From: Rhizobium aethiopicum
Lineage (GTDB): Bacteria; Pseudomonadota; Alphaproteobacteria; Rhizobiales; Rhizobiaceae
NCBI RefSeq assembly: GCF_900094625.1
Contig: NZ_FMAJ01000006.1
Location: forward strand, 186,001-250,000
Reading direction: 5' to 3'
Length of the DNA stretch: 64,000 nt
The first letter of the stretch is position 1; each line of letters begins with the position of its first letter. The notes under the pieces are model-generated. The model was given only the letters and a program-made list of their open reading frames with translations, searched no databases and was not told where the DNA came from. Shown here piece by piece: positions 42,152 through 51,175 of the stretch. Made by a program: the position numbers and the translations under genes.

Positions 42152-43210
42152 ATGGCATCGATCGACATCCAGAATATCCGTAAAGCCTATGGCCATGTGC
42201 AGGTGCTGCACGGCGTCGATCTCGACATCAGGGATGGCGAATTCGTCGTGCTCGTCGGCCCCTCCGGCTGCGGCAAGTCCACGCTGTTGCGGATGATTGC
42301 GGGGTTGGAGGAAGTCACATCAGGCGAGATCCGCATTGCCGGCAGCCGGGTGAACGAGCTGCATCCCAAGGACCGCGACATCGCCATGGTGTTCCAGTCC
42401 TATGCGCTTTATCCGCACATGAACGTCGCCGGAAATATGAGCTACAGCCTCAGGCTGCGGAAGACCGCCAAGGAGACGATCACCAGCGCGGTGGCTGTCG
42501 CCGCAGCCAAGCTCGGCCTTGACCCGCTGCTCGAACGGAGGCCGAAGGCGCTGTCCGGTGGCCAGCGCCAGCGTGTCGCCATGGGCCGCGCCATCGTGCG
42601 CCAGCCGAAGGCTTTCCTGTTCGACGAACCGCTCTCCAATCTCGATGCACGGCTGCGCGAACAGATGCGCGCGGAAATCAAGAAGCTGCACGGTGAGTTG
42701 AAGGCGACTTCGATCTACGTGACCCACGATCAGATCGAGGCAATGACGCTGGCGGACCGGATCGTCGCCATGCATGGCGGCGTGGTACAGCAGGTCGGCA
42801 GCCCGCTGGAACTTTACGACCGGCCTGCCAATCTGTTCGTTGCCGGTTTCATCGGCTCGCCGGGCATGAACTTCCTGGAAGCCAGCTATACCGCGGGCGG
42901 TGTCAGGTTGGAGGATGGGACGGTCGTGCCGCTGGCAAAGCAGCTGCCGCTTGCAGACGGCGCGAAGGTGACGCTCGGCATCCGGCCGGAGCATGTGCTG
43001 ATGACGAATGACGGGACGGGGCTCGCCACCGATGTGGAACTCGTCGAACCCACCGGATTCGGCATTATCCTCCACCTTGCGCTACATGGCCTGCCGTTCA
43101 AGATCTTCACTCTGGACCGCGAAGCGCTGAAGGCGGGGCCGAAGGTCAATGTCGCCTTTCCGCACCAATATCTGCATGTGTTCGATGGCGAGGGCCAACG
43201 CGTCGATTGA
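42152..43210 (+). CDS. ABC importer, ATP-binding protein (MalK/UgpC-like)
   Basis: 352 aa. Walker A GPSGCGKST, Q-loop MVFQSYALYPHMNV, signature LSGGQRQR, Walker B AFLFDEPLSNLDA and H-loop YVTHDQIEAMTLADR; a C-terminal TOBE/regulatory domain (VTLGIRPEHVLMTNDG) follows. It energises the CUT1 importer and may be shared with other importers. ATG 42152 lies 5 bases after the permease stop with no strong ribosome site, so it probably relies on coupling. Last gene of the operon. Confidence 0.93.
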   Translation: MASIDIQNIRKAYGHVQVLHGVDLDIRDGEFVVLVGPSGCGKSTLLRMIAGLEEVTSGEIRIAGSRVNELHPKDRDIAMVFQSYALYPHMNVAGNMSYSLRLRKTAKETITSAVAVAAAKLGLDPLLERRPKALSGGQRQRVAMGRAIVRQPKAFLFDEPLSNLDARLREQMRAEIKKLHGELKATSIYVTHDQIEAMTLADRIVAMHGGVVQQVGSPLELYDRPANLFVAGFIGSPGMNFLEASYTAGGVRLEDGTVVPLAKQLPLADGAKVTLGIRPEHVLMTNDGTGLATDVELVEPTGFGIILHLALHGLPFKIFTLDREALKAGPKVNVAFPHQYLHVFDGEGQRVD

Positions 43211-43366
43211 GCAGTCGAGCTCCTCAGGCGCCCCTGTTTGCTGGTTGCTGCCATCGCAAAAAGCACCCGGAGAAAAAAGATCAAACAGATTCAAGGGGAT
43301 GAACGAGACTCGAAAAACGTGTGAATCATTCTGGTTAAGCTGTTGAAATTTGATTCGTTTTGATTC

Positions 43367-43392
43367 GGAACCAATCGTAGAGTGATTCGGTT
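43367..43392 (+). promoter_or_regulatory. EcfG (RpoE2)-type stress promoter of the ku operon
   Basis: GGAAC (43367-43371), 17 bases, GGTT (43389-43392), 34 bases before the ku start. The same region repeats GATTCG three times (43352, 43362, 43385 areas), maybe a second regulatory site. Confidence 0.7.
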
Positions 43393-43426
43393 GACTCGCA
43401 CTGGTTGCGGCAGGAGCGCATACGAA

Positions 43427-44326
43427 ATGGTTGCCCCGAGAGCGAATTGGAAAGGCTTCATCAAGTTCGGGGAGGTGGCCTTCCCGGTGGCCCTCTACAC
43501 CGCCGCCTCCACATCCGAGCGGATCGCGTTTCACACCCTGAACAGGAAGACCGGCAACCGCGTGCGCCGGGAATTCGTGGACGGCGAGACCGGCGATCCG
43601 GTCGAACGCGACGACCAGGTCAAAGGTTTCGAGATCGAAGATGGTCGCTACGTTGTCCTCGAGGCCGAAGAAGTTGCGGCCGCAATTCCCGAAAGCGACA
43701 AAACGCTGAAGGTGGAGGCGTTTATTCCTTGTGACGAGGTCGATGACGTCTATTTCGACAAGCCTTATTATCTGGCCCCCGACACCATGGGCAGCGACGC
43801 TTTCAAACTCCTGAGAGATGGCATGAAGAAGGCCAAGGTCGCGGCCATCGCCCGGACGGTGCTGTTCCGCCGCCTGCGAACGCTCCTCATCCGCCCCCAT
43901 GGCAAAGGGCTGGTCGGCTCCACCTTGAACTTCGACTATGAAGTCCGCTCCTCCGAGAAGGCTTTCGAAGAGATGCCGGATCTCAAGATCGAAGGCGAGA
44001 TGCTGGAGCTTGCCAAGCACATCATCAACACCAAGAAGGGCGAGTTTGAGCCGAAGCAGTTCGACGACCGTTACGAAGCGGCCGTGGCCGAACTGGTGAA
44101 GGCCAAGATCGAAGGCCGCAGCCTTCCGAAGAAAAAGGCCGCGCCGGCTGCGAAACCGAACGACCTGTTACAGGCATTGCGCGAAAGCGCCGGCATGGCG
44201 ACGCCAGCAAAGACGAAGCGCACCGCCGCAAATGTCAATGCCGGCAAAAGCAGGCAGAAGGCCGCGCGTGCATCGGCGCCGAAATCAAGCAGCCCAGGCG
44301 GCGCCCGGCAGCGCCGCGCCGGGTGA
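43427..44326 (+). CDS. ku: Ku protein (first of two tandem genes)
   Basis: 299 aa. Bacterial Ku binds DNA ends as a homodimer ring for non-homologous end joining. The Ku core is visible: NWKGFIKFGEVAFPVALYTAASTSERIAFHTLNRKTGNRVRREFVDGETGDPVERDDQVKGFEIEDGRYVVL and the C-terminal-core sequence MLELAKHIINTKKGEFEPKQFDDRYEAAVAELVKAKIEG, followed by a basic Ala/Lys-rich tail (KKKAAPAAKPND, KSRQKAARASAPKSSS) that in other species recruits LigD or binds DNA. ATG 43427 has CAGGAG upstream; the GTG-led extension is not supported. It is the first gene of the ku-ku-ligase operon, and the next ku starts 12 bases after its stop. Confidence 0.95.
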   Translation: MVAPRANWKGFIKFGEVAFPVALYTAASTSERIAFHTLNRKTGNRVRREFVDGETGDPVERDDQVKGFEIEDGRYVVLEAEEVAAAIPESDKTLKVEAFIPCDEVDDVYFDKPYYLAPDTMGSDAFKLLRDGMKKAKVAAIARTVLFRRLRTLLIRPHGKGLVGSTLNFDYEVRSSEKAFEEMPDLKIEGEMLELAKHIINTKKGEFEPKQFDDRYEAAVAELVKAKIEGRSLPKKKAAPAAKPNDLLQALRESAGMATPAKTKRTAANVNAGKSRQKAARASAPKSSSPGGARQRRAG

Positions 44327-44338
44327 TCGGAGGTTGCC

Positions 44339-45157
44339 ATGGCGATCCGGCCATATTGGAAAGGTTACCTGAAGCTATCGCTCGTCACCTGCCCGGTGCA
44401 GATGATGCCGGCCACGTCCGAAAACGAGAAGGTGCGCTTCCATACGCTCAATCGCGCAACCCAAAACCGCGTCATCAGCCACTATGTCGATGCCGTAACC
44501 GGCAAGGACGTCAAAGATGAAGACGAAGTGAAAGCCTATCAACGTGGCGAGAACGAATATGTCATGCTCGAAGACGAGGAGCTGGAAAACGTAGCGCTTG
44601 AAAGCACCAAGACGATCGACATCGAGGTCTTTACGCCGCGCAACAGCGTCGAATGGATCTGGCTCGACACGCCCTACTATCTCTCACCCGACGATCCGGT
44701 CGGCCAAGAGGCATTCTCGGTGATCCGCGATGCGATGGCGGCCGAGGACATGGTCGGCATCTCGCGGCTGGTGATTGCGCGCCGCGAGCGCGCCGTCATG
44801 CTGGAGCCACGCGGCAAAGGCATCGTCCTTTGGACATTGCGTTATGGTGACGAAGTGCGCGATGCGGAGAGCTATTTCGAACGGGTGGACGATCAACCGG
44901 CGGACAGCCAGATGATGCCGCTGGTCCAGCAGCTCATCAAGAAGCAGACGCAGCATTGGAACCCGAAGATGGCCTCCGACCCGGTGCAGGACAGGTTGCT
45001 CGAGCTTATCGAAGCCAAGAAGAAACAGATGAAAAAACCCGTCAAAGCCAAGGTCAAGGGCAAGGAGAAGGCAGAACCGGCTCCCAGCAACGTCATCAAC
45101 ATCATGGAGGCGCTGCGCAAATCCGTCGATGCCGAGAACCGATCCGGCAGGCATTGA
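44339..45157 (+). CDS. ku: Ku protein (second of two tandem genes)
   Basis: 272 aa, diverged paralogue of the preceding gene. YWKGYLKLSLVTCPVQMMPATSENEKVRFHTLNRATQNRVISHYVDAVTGKDVKDEDEVKAYQRGENEYVML matches the Ku N-terminal core; WIWLDTPYYLSPDDPVGQEAFSVIRDAM follows. Its tail is shorter and Lys-rich (KKKQMKKPVKAKVKGKEKAE) with a conserved-looking NVINIMEALRKS end, also seen as DLLQALRESAG in its neighbour. CGGAGG sits just before ATG 44339. Two Ku proteins can form heterodimers with distinct properties, as in other Rhizobiales (inference). The ligase gene follows 3 bases later. Confidence 0.95.
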   Translation: MAIRPYWKGYLKLSLVTCPVQMMPATSENEKVRFHTLNRATQNRVISHYVDAVTGKDVKDEDEVKAYQRGENEYVMLEDEELENVALESTKTIDIEVFTPRNSVEWIWLDTPYYLSPDDPVGQEAFSVIRDAMAAEDMVGISRLVIARRERAVMLEPRGKGIVLWTLRYGDEVRDAESYFERVDDQPADSQMMPLVQQLIKKQTQHWNPKMASDPVQDRLLELIEAKKKQMKKPVKAKVKGKEKAEPAPSNVINIMEALRKSVDAENRSGRH

Positions 45158-45160
45158 GCG

Positions 45161-46222
45161 ATGACCAGACCACGGCGCCCCTCCGCCCCCTTGCTTCGCG
45201 ATTCTGGTTCCGCGATACAGTCGCGACCTGTCCGTCGGCGTGATCCCGACCAGCCAAACCTGCCGTTCGATGCAATGCCGTCGAGGGTGGAGCCATGCCT
45301 GGCCCTGCTGAAGCAGACGGTGCCGCAAGGGCCGGATTGGCTTTACGAGGTGAAGTGGGACGGCTACCGATTGGCGCTCCACATCGAGCCTAAGGGTATC
45401 CGCATTCTCACCCGTGGCGGCCATGACTGGACCCACCGATTTCCAACTATTACCGCAGGGGCAAAAGAGCTCGGTGTATCGAGCTGCATTCTCGACGGGG
45501 AAGCCGTCGTCCTCGATGAGGAGGATCGCTCGGACTTCGGAGCTTTGCAGCGCTCACTCGGCGGCAGGGGCGGCAAGCGGATATCAATCGAATCCATCTT
45601 CTGCGCCTTCGATCTATTGTACCTCGATGGTCACGACCTGACGCGCACGGAACTATCGGTGCGCCGTCATCTCCTCGAGGATTTGATTCCTGAGACCAGC
45701 GATGCTGCCATTCGGTTCTCCCAAGAACTGGATCTCGATAGCGAGGACCTGCTTGAGCACGCATGCCAGCTTGGCTTGGAAGGCATCATCGCAAAGCGCA
45801 GGGACAGCCCTTACCGCAGTGGTCGCCTCGGCGATTGGCAGAAGATCAAGTGCGTTCAGAGCGACAGTTTCATGATCGTCGGTTACGAGGAATCCGCCAG
45901 CACCCGCGGCGGGCTCGGTAGTCTTTTGCTTGCGGGCCGAAAGGGCAACGGCTGGATCTACGTCGGATCCGTCGGCACCGGGTTCAACCGAACGGAGGCG
46001 GAATATTTGCGCAAGACGTTGATCCGCCTCCAAACGAAAAAACCTGTTGTGCCACTGAAAGGAAAGCGCCTTGTCTTTTCCCAGCCGACCCTCATCGCCG
46101 AAATCGAGTTTCGCGGCTGGACGCGTGACGGCAGCCTCCGCCACCCCTCATACAAGGGCCTTCGCGAAATTCAGGATAATGCTGCCGTCTTCGATATGAC
46201 TGATGCCGCTGCGATCACTTGA
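45161..46222 (+). CDS. ATP-dependent DNA ligase (LigC/LigD-ligase type)
   Basis: 353 aa, ligase-only: nucleotidyltransferase Lys K65 in YEVKWDGYRLAL, then CILDGEAVVLDEE, FCAFDLLYLDG, GLEGIIAKRRDSPYRSG and WQKIKC; the OB-fold follows (GKRLVFSQPTLIAEIEFRGWTRDG). It has no polymerase or phosphoesterase domain. An N-terminal extension of about 40 Arg-rich residues (TRPRRPSAPLLRDSGS, RPVRRRDPDQ) may be partly upstream noise, but ATG 45161 is well placed 3 bases after ku2. It completes the ku-ku-lig operon and is convergent with full-length ligD. Confidence 0.93.
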   Translation: MTRPRRPSAPLLRDSGSAIQSRPVRRRDPDQPNLPFDAMPSRVEPCLALLKQTVPQGPDWLYEVKWDGYRLALHIEPKGIRILTRGGHDWTHRFPTITAGAKELGVSSCILDGEAVVLDEEDRSDFGALQRSLGGRGGKRISIESIFCAFDLLYLDGHDLTRTELSVRRHLLEDLIPETSDAAIRFSQELDLDSEDLLEHACQLGLEGIIAKRRDSPYRSGRLGDWQKIKCVQSDSFMIVGYEESASTRGGLGSLLLAGRKGNGWIYVGSVGTGFNRTEAEYLRKTLIRLQTKKPVVPLKGKRLVFSQPTLIAEIEFRGWTRDGSLRHPSYKGLREIQDNAAVFDMTDAAAIT

Positions 46223-46245
46223 AGTCGCGTAGGGCGATCAGCCGA

Positions 46246-48888
46246 TCAGGCGGCATGCTTGCCGGTACGGCCGAGCTTCTTGATGGCCTGCTCCAAGGGC
46301 CGCTGCCCCTCGCAATAATCCTTCCAGGCGGACGACTTCGATAACAAGGCAGGCACGGTTCGGATGGTGAACCGTTTCGGGTCCAGGTCTGATTTCACCT
46401 GCGTCCACGTCAGAGGCATCGAAACCGTCGCTCCTGGGCGGCCTCGAGGAGAAAGCGGGGCCACAGCCGTCGCCATGCGATCGTTGCGCAGGTAATCGAG
46501 GAAAATGCGACCGCCCCGCAGGCTCTTGGTCATTTTGATAAGGTAGAGATCGGGGTTGTTCCGGGCCATCTGCTGACAGACGTCGTGAGCGAAGGCCTTT
46601 GCTTCGGTCCAAGACAACGGTTTTCGTTTGTTGACCGCGAGCGGGGTTACGACATGCAAGCCCTTGCCGCCGGTCGTCTTGCAGAAACTGATCAATCCGA
46701 GGTCTTCCAGCCGCTCGCGCATTTCGCGGGCAGCGGCAACAACCGTGGAAAAGGGAACGTCTGGACCGGGATCGAGATCGAATACCAGGCGACCAGGCAC
46801 TTCCGGTTGGCCGGGTTCGCAGTTCCATGGATGGAGCTCGACCGCCGCGATCTGGGCGACCGCGGCAAGCCCTTCGATGCGATCGATCTGCAGGTAAGGC
46901 TTCTTGTCGCCGAATACCTTGACCAATTCGAGCAGTTTTGATTGCCCCGGCATGGCATGACGTTGGAAGAACTGCTCGCCACCAATTCCATCCGGGGCAC
47001 GGATGATAGAGCAGGGCCTGCCCTTGAGGTGGTCGATCATCCAGTCGCCGACCGCCTCGTAATAGCGGGCCAATTCTTCCTTTGTTACCGGATCCCGACC
47101 GTTAGCATCCGGCCACAATGGTTTGTCCGGGTTGGAAATGAGCACACCCATGACATCGGCCTTCTGACCCTTACGGCGCGCTGTTTTTGATGTGGGCCTC
47201 GGAGCCGGCTCCGCAACCTCGGTTGTAGAGGGTCTCAGCGGTCGCTCCGCCTCGACTTCCTTGGCCGGCTTATCTTCGCGCAATCCTTTGAAGGCTGCCT
47301 GCCGGACAAGACCATCCGCGGTCCAGCCCTCGAATTCGATCTCCGCGACAAGCTCCGGCTTCACCCAAACCACCTCAGCCTGCTTCTTCGGAGCGCCGAT
47401 ACCTGTGAAAGGCGATGTCGCCATCTCCAGGGCTTTCAGTTTCGGCAGCAGGGCCTCGACCTTCTTGGCGCCGTAGCCGGTTCCGACACGACCGACATAG
47501 ACAAAATGACCGTTGCTAAAAACGCCAACGAGAAGGGAACGAAACCTGCCGTTGGTCTTGGCATAGGCGCCGATCACCACCTCATGCCCCGCCCGGCATT
47601 TCGACTTTGCCCAGGTTTCCGTGCGACCGGACTGATAAGCGGCATCTGCCTGTTTCGACACAATGCCTTCCAGTGATAGCTTGCATGCCGACCTGAGGAC
47701 GGCGTCACCGCCGCCGGTAAAATGCTCGACGTAGCGGATAAGCGGATCGTTGCCGGCGTCCGTGAGGAGTTCCTGCAATCGCGTCTTTCGCTCGATGAGG
47801 GGTTTGAGGCGGAAATCCTCACCGCCGTCGTAAAGCAGGTCGAAGGCGAAGTAGACGAGGCCGCCGGTCTTGCCCTCCGACAGCGCGGCCTGCAGCGCGG
47901 CAAAATCCGGCGCACCGTGCTCGTCGAGAGCGCAAATCTCACCATCAAGGATACAATCAGGAAGCGCTGACGCCGCCCCGGCGATTTCCGGGTACTTGGC
48001 CGTCCAGTCGAGACCTTTCCTGGTTTTCAGCGTCGCTTCGCCCTCGAGCACGCGCATCTGAATGCGGTATCCATCGAACTTGATCTCGTGGATCCAGCCG
48101 TCCCCGCCGGGTGGCCGCTCCAGCTTCTCGCAAAGCTGCGGCGCGATAAAATCGGGAAGATCAACCGCCGTAGCAGTGGCGGGCTTTCCGCCTCTCGCCT
48201 CCTGCCGTTCCTCGGCAGCCAGTCCGTGATTGCTGTCCCAAACGGCGTCGGCCTGGACCTCGCCGCCTTCCACCATGAAGGGTTTTGGCTTTCGCCCCTT
48301 GCCGGCTGCGATCATTTCCATGCTGCGGCCCGACGCTACAGAGGTGATGTTTTCTTCCAGGATAGCAGCACCGTTCTCCTCGACGGAGAACTCGTCATGA
48401 TGCTTGATCAACAGCCAGTTGGTACGCTTGCTGCGCTCGCGATCGTTGCGCATGCGCACAAGCACGAAGCTCCCGTGCAAACGCTCGCCCTCGAGGGTGA
48501 ACTTGAAATCGCCCTTGCGAAGCGCCTCTTCGGGGCTCTTCCTCCCCTCCGGCTCCCAATAGCCGCGATCCCACAGCATGACCGTGCCGCCGCCATACTG
48601 GCCTTTCGGAATAGTGCCTTCGAAGTCGCCATAATCGAGGGGATGATCTTCGACCTCAACCGCAAGGCGCTTGTCCTGTGGATCGAGCGATGGACCTTTG
48701 GTGACAGCCCAGCTCTTGAACACGCCGTCGAGCTCGAGCCGCAGGTCGTAGTGCAGACGCGTCGCATCGTGCTTCTGAATGACAAAGCGGCGGCGGTTGC
48801 TCTTTTTGATGCGCCGCTCACCGCTGGGCTCAGCGGTCTTCTCAAAATCGCGTTTTGATCGGTAGCTCGTTAGCTTGTCGCTGGCCAT
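46246..48888 (-). CDS. ligD: LigD: phosphoesterase-ligase-polymerase fusion
   Basis: 880 aa, complete three-domain LigD in the order PE-Lig-Pol. The PE domain has H40, H46, D48, R50 ([18 protein letters not shown]) and H82 ([12 protein letters not shown]), the residues of the 3'-end-cleaning phosphoesterase. The ligase Lys is K270 in [10 protein letters not shown], with [12 protein letters not shown] and [11 protein letters not shown] following. The polymerase carries the metal pair D704/D706 in [10 protein letters not shown] and [16 protein letters not shown]. It processes, fills and seals ends brought together by Ku. An EcfG-type promoter lies 28 bases upstream of ATG 48888. A degenerate linker (about 545-575) joins ligase and polymerase. 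It is convergent with the ku operon. Confidence 0.97.
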   Translation of the reverse strand: MASDKLTSYRSKRDFEKTAEPSGERRIKKSNRRRFVIQKHDATRLHYDLRLELDGVFKSWAVTKGPSLDPQDKRLAVEVEDHPLDYGDFEGTIPKGQYGGGTVMLWDRGYWEPEGRKSPEEALRKGDFKFTLEGERLHGSFVLVRMRNDRERSKRTNWLLIKHHDEFSVEENGAAILEENITSVASGRSMEMIAAGKGRKPKPFMVEGGEVQADAVWDSNHGLAAEERQEARGGKPATATAVDLPDFIAPQLCEKLERPPGGDGWIHEIKFDGYRIQMRVLEGEATLKTRKGLDWTAKYPEIAGAASALPDCILDGEICALDEHGAPDFAALQAALSEGKTGGLVYFAFDLLYDGGEDFRLKPLIERKTRLQELLTDAGNDPLIRYVEHFTGGGDAVLRSACKLSLEGIVSKQADAAYQSGRTETWAKSKCRAGHEVVIGAYAKTNGRFRSLLVGVFSNGHFVYVGRVGTGYGAKKVEALLPKLKALEMATSPFTGIGAPKKQAEVVWVKPELVAEIEFEGWTADGLVRQAAFKGLREDKPAKEVEAERPLRPSTTEVAEPAPRPTSKTARRKGQKADVMGVLISNPDKPLWPDANGRDPVTKEELARYYEAVGDWMIDHLKGRPCSIIRAPDGIGGEQFFQRHAMPGQSKLLELVKVFGDKKPYLQIDRIEGLAAVAQIAAVELHPWNCEPGQPEVPGRLVFDLDPGPDVPFSTVVAAAREMRERLEDLGLISFCKTTGGKGLHVVTPLAVNKRKPLSWTEAKAFAHDVCQQMARNNPDLYLIKMTKSLRGGRIFLDYLRNDRMATAVAPLSPRGRPGATVSMPLTWTQVKSDLDPKRFTIRTVPALLSKSSAWKDYCEGQRPLEQAIKKLGRTGKHAA

Positions 48889-48915
48889 GGCTGTTCCCGG
48901 AGCGTTCGGTCGTCA

Positions 48916-48941
48916 AACGAAATAGCGGTTATCGTTGTTCC
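48916..48941 (-). promoter_or_regulatory. EcfG (RpoE2)-type stress promoter of ligD
   Basis: On the minus strand: GGAAC (48941-48937), 17 bases, CGTT (48919-48916), ending 28 bases before ATG 48888. Two more GGAAC copies nearby (near 48960 and 48895) lack a partner at the right distance. Confidence 0.7.
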
Positions 48942-49136
48942 AGCCGCGGGCAGCGTTCCCGTTTGAGTTGGCACGACAGCAACTGTCCCCACCAATTGTA
49001 TGATCGCGTACCTGATGAGCGCGAAGCTACATTCTGTAACAGAACAGGCATTGGCCGGAAACAGATGTGATACATCGACCGCCTAGCACTCCGATCGCGA
49101 GAAAGTCGCAGAACGCCAAGCGAAGGAGGCTATCCC

Positions 49137-50468
49137 ATGACCGCTAGTGCCAATTTTTCCAAATCCCGCCCGCTGCTCGGGCGTGCGATCGCCATCGCGG
49201 TCGGATCGCTGATAACGGTGTCTTACGTGCAGTCCGCACGCGCAGAAGAAGCCCGTGTAACGACTGCTGAGACAAGACCAGCGTCGGATGAGAGTATCCG
49301 CCCATTCCGCATCCACGTCGACCAGAGCCAGCTTGATGATCTCAAGCGACGGATTGCAGAGACCCGTTGGCCGGATAAGGAGACTGTCGGAGACATCTCG
49401 CAAGGCATCCAGCTGGCGCGCGTCCAGGACCTTGTGCGCTATTGGGGGACCGATTACGACTGGCGCAAAGCCGAAGAACAGCTGAACTCTCTGCCGCAGT
49501 TCGTCACGACGATCGACGGCGTCGACATTCAGTTCATTCACGTGCGCTCTCGCCATCCGAATGCTCTCCCGGTCATCCTGACGCATGGGTGGCCGGGCTC
49601 GATCTTCGAGTTCATCAAGACCATCGGGCCACTGACCGATCCGACGGCGTATGGTGGCAAGCCGGAAGATGCCTTCGACGTGATTATTCCTTCGATTCCG
49701 GGTTACGGCTTTTCCGGCCGGCCGACAGATCAGGGGTGGGGACCCGACCGTGTTGCCCGCGCCTGGGATGTGCTGGTGAAGCGCCTGGGTTACACACGCT
49801 ATGTTTCGCAGGGTGGCGACCACGGCTCGGTGATCTCAGATGCCTTGGCACGGCAAGCCCCGCAAGGCTTGCTGGCCATCCATTTGAATATGCCGGCGAC
49901 TGTCCCGGGCGATCTGATGCGGGGGATCAACAGTGGCGACGCGGCCCCTGCCGGACTGTCCCCGGCGGAAAAAGGCGCTTACGACTCTCTCAGCGCCTTT
50001 TTCGGCCGGAATGCCGCCTACGGCGCCATGATGGTAACTCGGCCGCAGACGATCGGTTACTCGCTCTCGGATTCGCCGTCGGGTTTGGCGTCGTGGATCT
50101 ATGAAAAATTCGTCCAATGGAGTGACAGTGACGGTGTTCCCGAACGCGTTCTGACCAGAGACGAAATGCTGAACGACATCACGCTCTACTGGTTGACCAA
50201 TACCGGCGCGTCGTCTTCGCGCTTCTACTGGGAAAACAACAACAACAACTTCAGTTCGGAGACGCAGAAGACGAGGGACATCAAGATCCCTGTCGGCATC
50301 ACCGTTTTTCCAAAGGAAATCTACCAGGCGCCGGAGAGCTGGAGCCGACAGGCTTATCCTTCCCTCGTTTACTATCATCAGGTGGAGCGCGGCGGACATT
50401 TTGCTGCGTGGGAGCAGCCTCAACTCTTTGCGGAAGAATTGCGGGCTGCGTTCAAATCCGTTCGTTAA
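49137..50468 (+). CDS. Secreted epoxide hydrolase (EHN-type alpha/beta hydrolase)
   Basis: 443 aa. N-terminal hydrophobic stretch (LLGRAIAIAVGSLITVSYVQSARA) looks like a signal peptide. The N-terminal epoxide-hydrolase domain (FRIHVDQSQLDDLKRRIAETRWP, GTDYDWRKAEEQLNSLPQF) precedes the alpha/beta fold: ILTHGWPGSIFEFIKTIGPLTDP, nucleophile Asp in SQGGDHGSVIS, and catalytic His in RGGHFAAWEQP. Microsomal-like epoxide hydrolases open epoxides to diols; related bacterial forms include juvenile-hormone-type and Cif-like enzymes. AAGGAGG precedes ATG 49137. It is divergent from ligD and has no evident operon partner. The substrate is unknown. Confidence 0.9.
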   Translation: MTASANFSKSRPLLGRAIAIAVGSLITVSYVQSARAEEARVTTAETRPASDESIRPFRIHVDQSQLDDLKRRIAETRWPDKETVGDISQGIQLARVQDLVRYWGTDYDWRKAEEQLNSLPQFVTTIDGVDIQFIHVRSRHPNALPVILTHGWPGSIFEFIKTIGPLTDPTAYGGKPEDAFDVIIPSIPGYGFSGRPTDQGWGPDRVARAWDVLVKRLGYTRYVSQGGDHGSVISDALARQAPQGLLAIHLNMPATVPGDLMRGINSGDAAPAGLSPAEKGAYDSLSAFFGRNAAYGAMMVTRPQTIGYSLSDSPSGLASWIYEKFVQWSDSDGVPERVLTRDEMLNDITLYWLTNTGASSSRFYWENNNNNFSSETQKTRDIKIPVGITVFPKEIYQAPESWSRQAYPSLVYYHQVERGGHFAAWEQPQLFAEELRAAFKSVR

Positions 50469-50550
50469 CTCGGCCTTTTGTGCCGGCGCGGCTCCTCACG
50501 GGGCCGCGCGACAGGTATCTCGACGTCCGATTGACATCGGGGCTCCGCCT

Positions 50551-50865
50551 TTAGCGAAGCGCAGCGACACGCGTGGGTCGCTGCGGGCGGCTGGTGGCCT
50601 GCACCTGCCAGGGAGCCACGACTGCCGGCATCCCGGCTTCGACGCACGCGGCCATGAAAGCCTCCCGTGCAATCAACGGCGCAATCACCCGGTTGAGGGC
50701 GCCGCGACAGGTCTTGACGGCGCGCTTGTGCCGCTCCCCATGGCCCAACGGCCATTCATTCTCAAGGAAATCCAAGGCCTCATAGACGCCCGTAAAAGTT
50801 CGCACCAGGCCGCACTGCAACCTCACCGTCACTGGACGAGTCCAGAGCACATCGTTCAGCGGCAT
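50551..50865 (-). CDS. DUF982-family protein
   Basis: 104 aa, typical rhizobial DUF982: PLNDVLWTRPVTVRLQCGLVRTFTGVYEALDFLENEWPLGHGERHKRAVKTCRGALNRVIAPLIAREAFMAACVEAGM. The family is of unknown function and often present in many copies in rhizobia. ATG 50865 is well supported by AAAGGAGG 6-13 bases upstream; a longer frame to 51186 is read-through across the promoter. It is convergent with the epoxide-hydrolase gene. Confidence 0.87.
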   Translation of the reverse strand: MPLNDVLWTRPVTVRLQCGLVRTFTGVYEALDFLENEWPLGHGERHKRAVKTCRGALNRVIAPLIAREAFMAACVEAGMPAVVAPWQVQATSRPQRPTRVAALR

Positions 50866-51175
50866 TTTCTTCCTCCTTTCGATGCCAGCTTTGATCCGGC
50901 GAAAAATATTGGAAATGGCTGCCGGATGTTCAAGACCGCAGCGATATTCCGTAAATGGCCTACGCTGCCTACAGGAGCAATTCTGCCTGCCGCTGTTGGA
51001 TGCGTGAAAGGAGCGCAACAGCTCCTCGGCTGGACTCGCCCGGGCGTAGCCCGACCAACCCGGCCCGCCGAATAAGACGGCTGTCATAATGGAATCATTC
51101 GCCGAGCCGAAAAATCTTTTGCCGCTTCGCCCAGGGGGGCTATATCCTCGGGTGATCTCACTGGACAGGATTGAA
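50866..51175. other. 310-base divergent promoter region, DUF982/pepT
   Basis: No gene is seen. For the DUF982 gene, minus-strand TTGAAC (50933-50928), a 17-base spacer and AATATT (50910-50905) form a plausible sigma-70 promoter. For pepT, plus-strand TTGCCG (51119-51124), 16 bases and TATATC (51141-51146) are plausible. Confidence 0.45.

Noticed and set aside
50469-50550. Possible terminator GCGCGGC/GCCGCGC between epoxide hydrolase and DUF982
   Set aside because: Only a 7-bp stem with a 10-base loop and no T-run; too weak to list as a feature.
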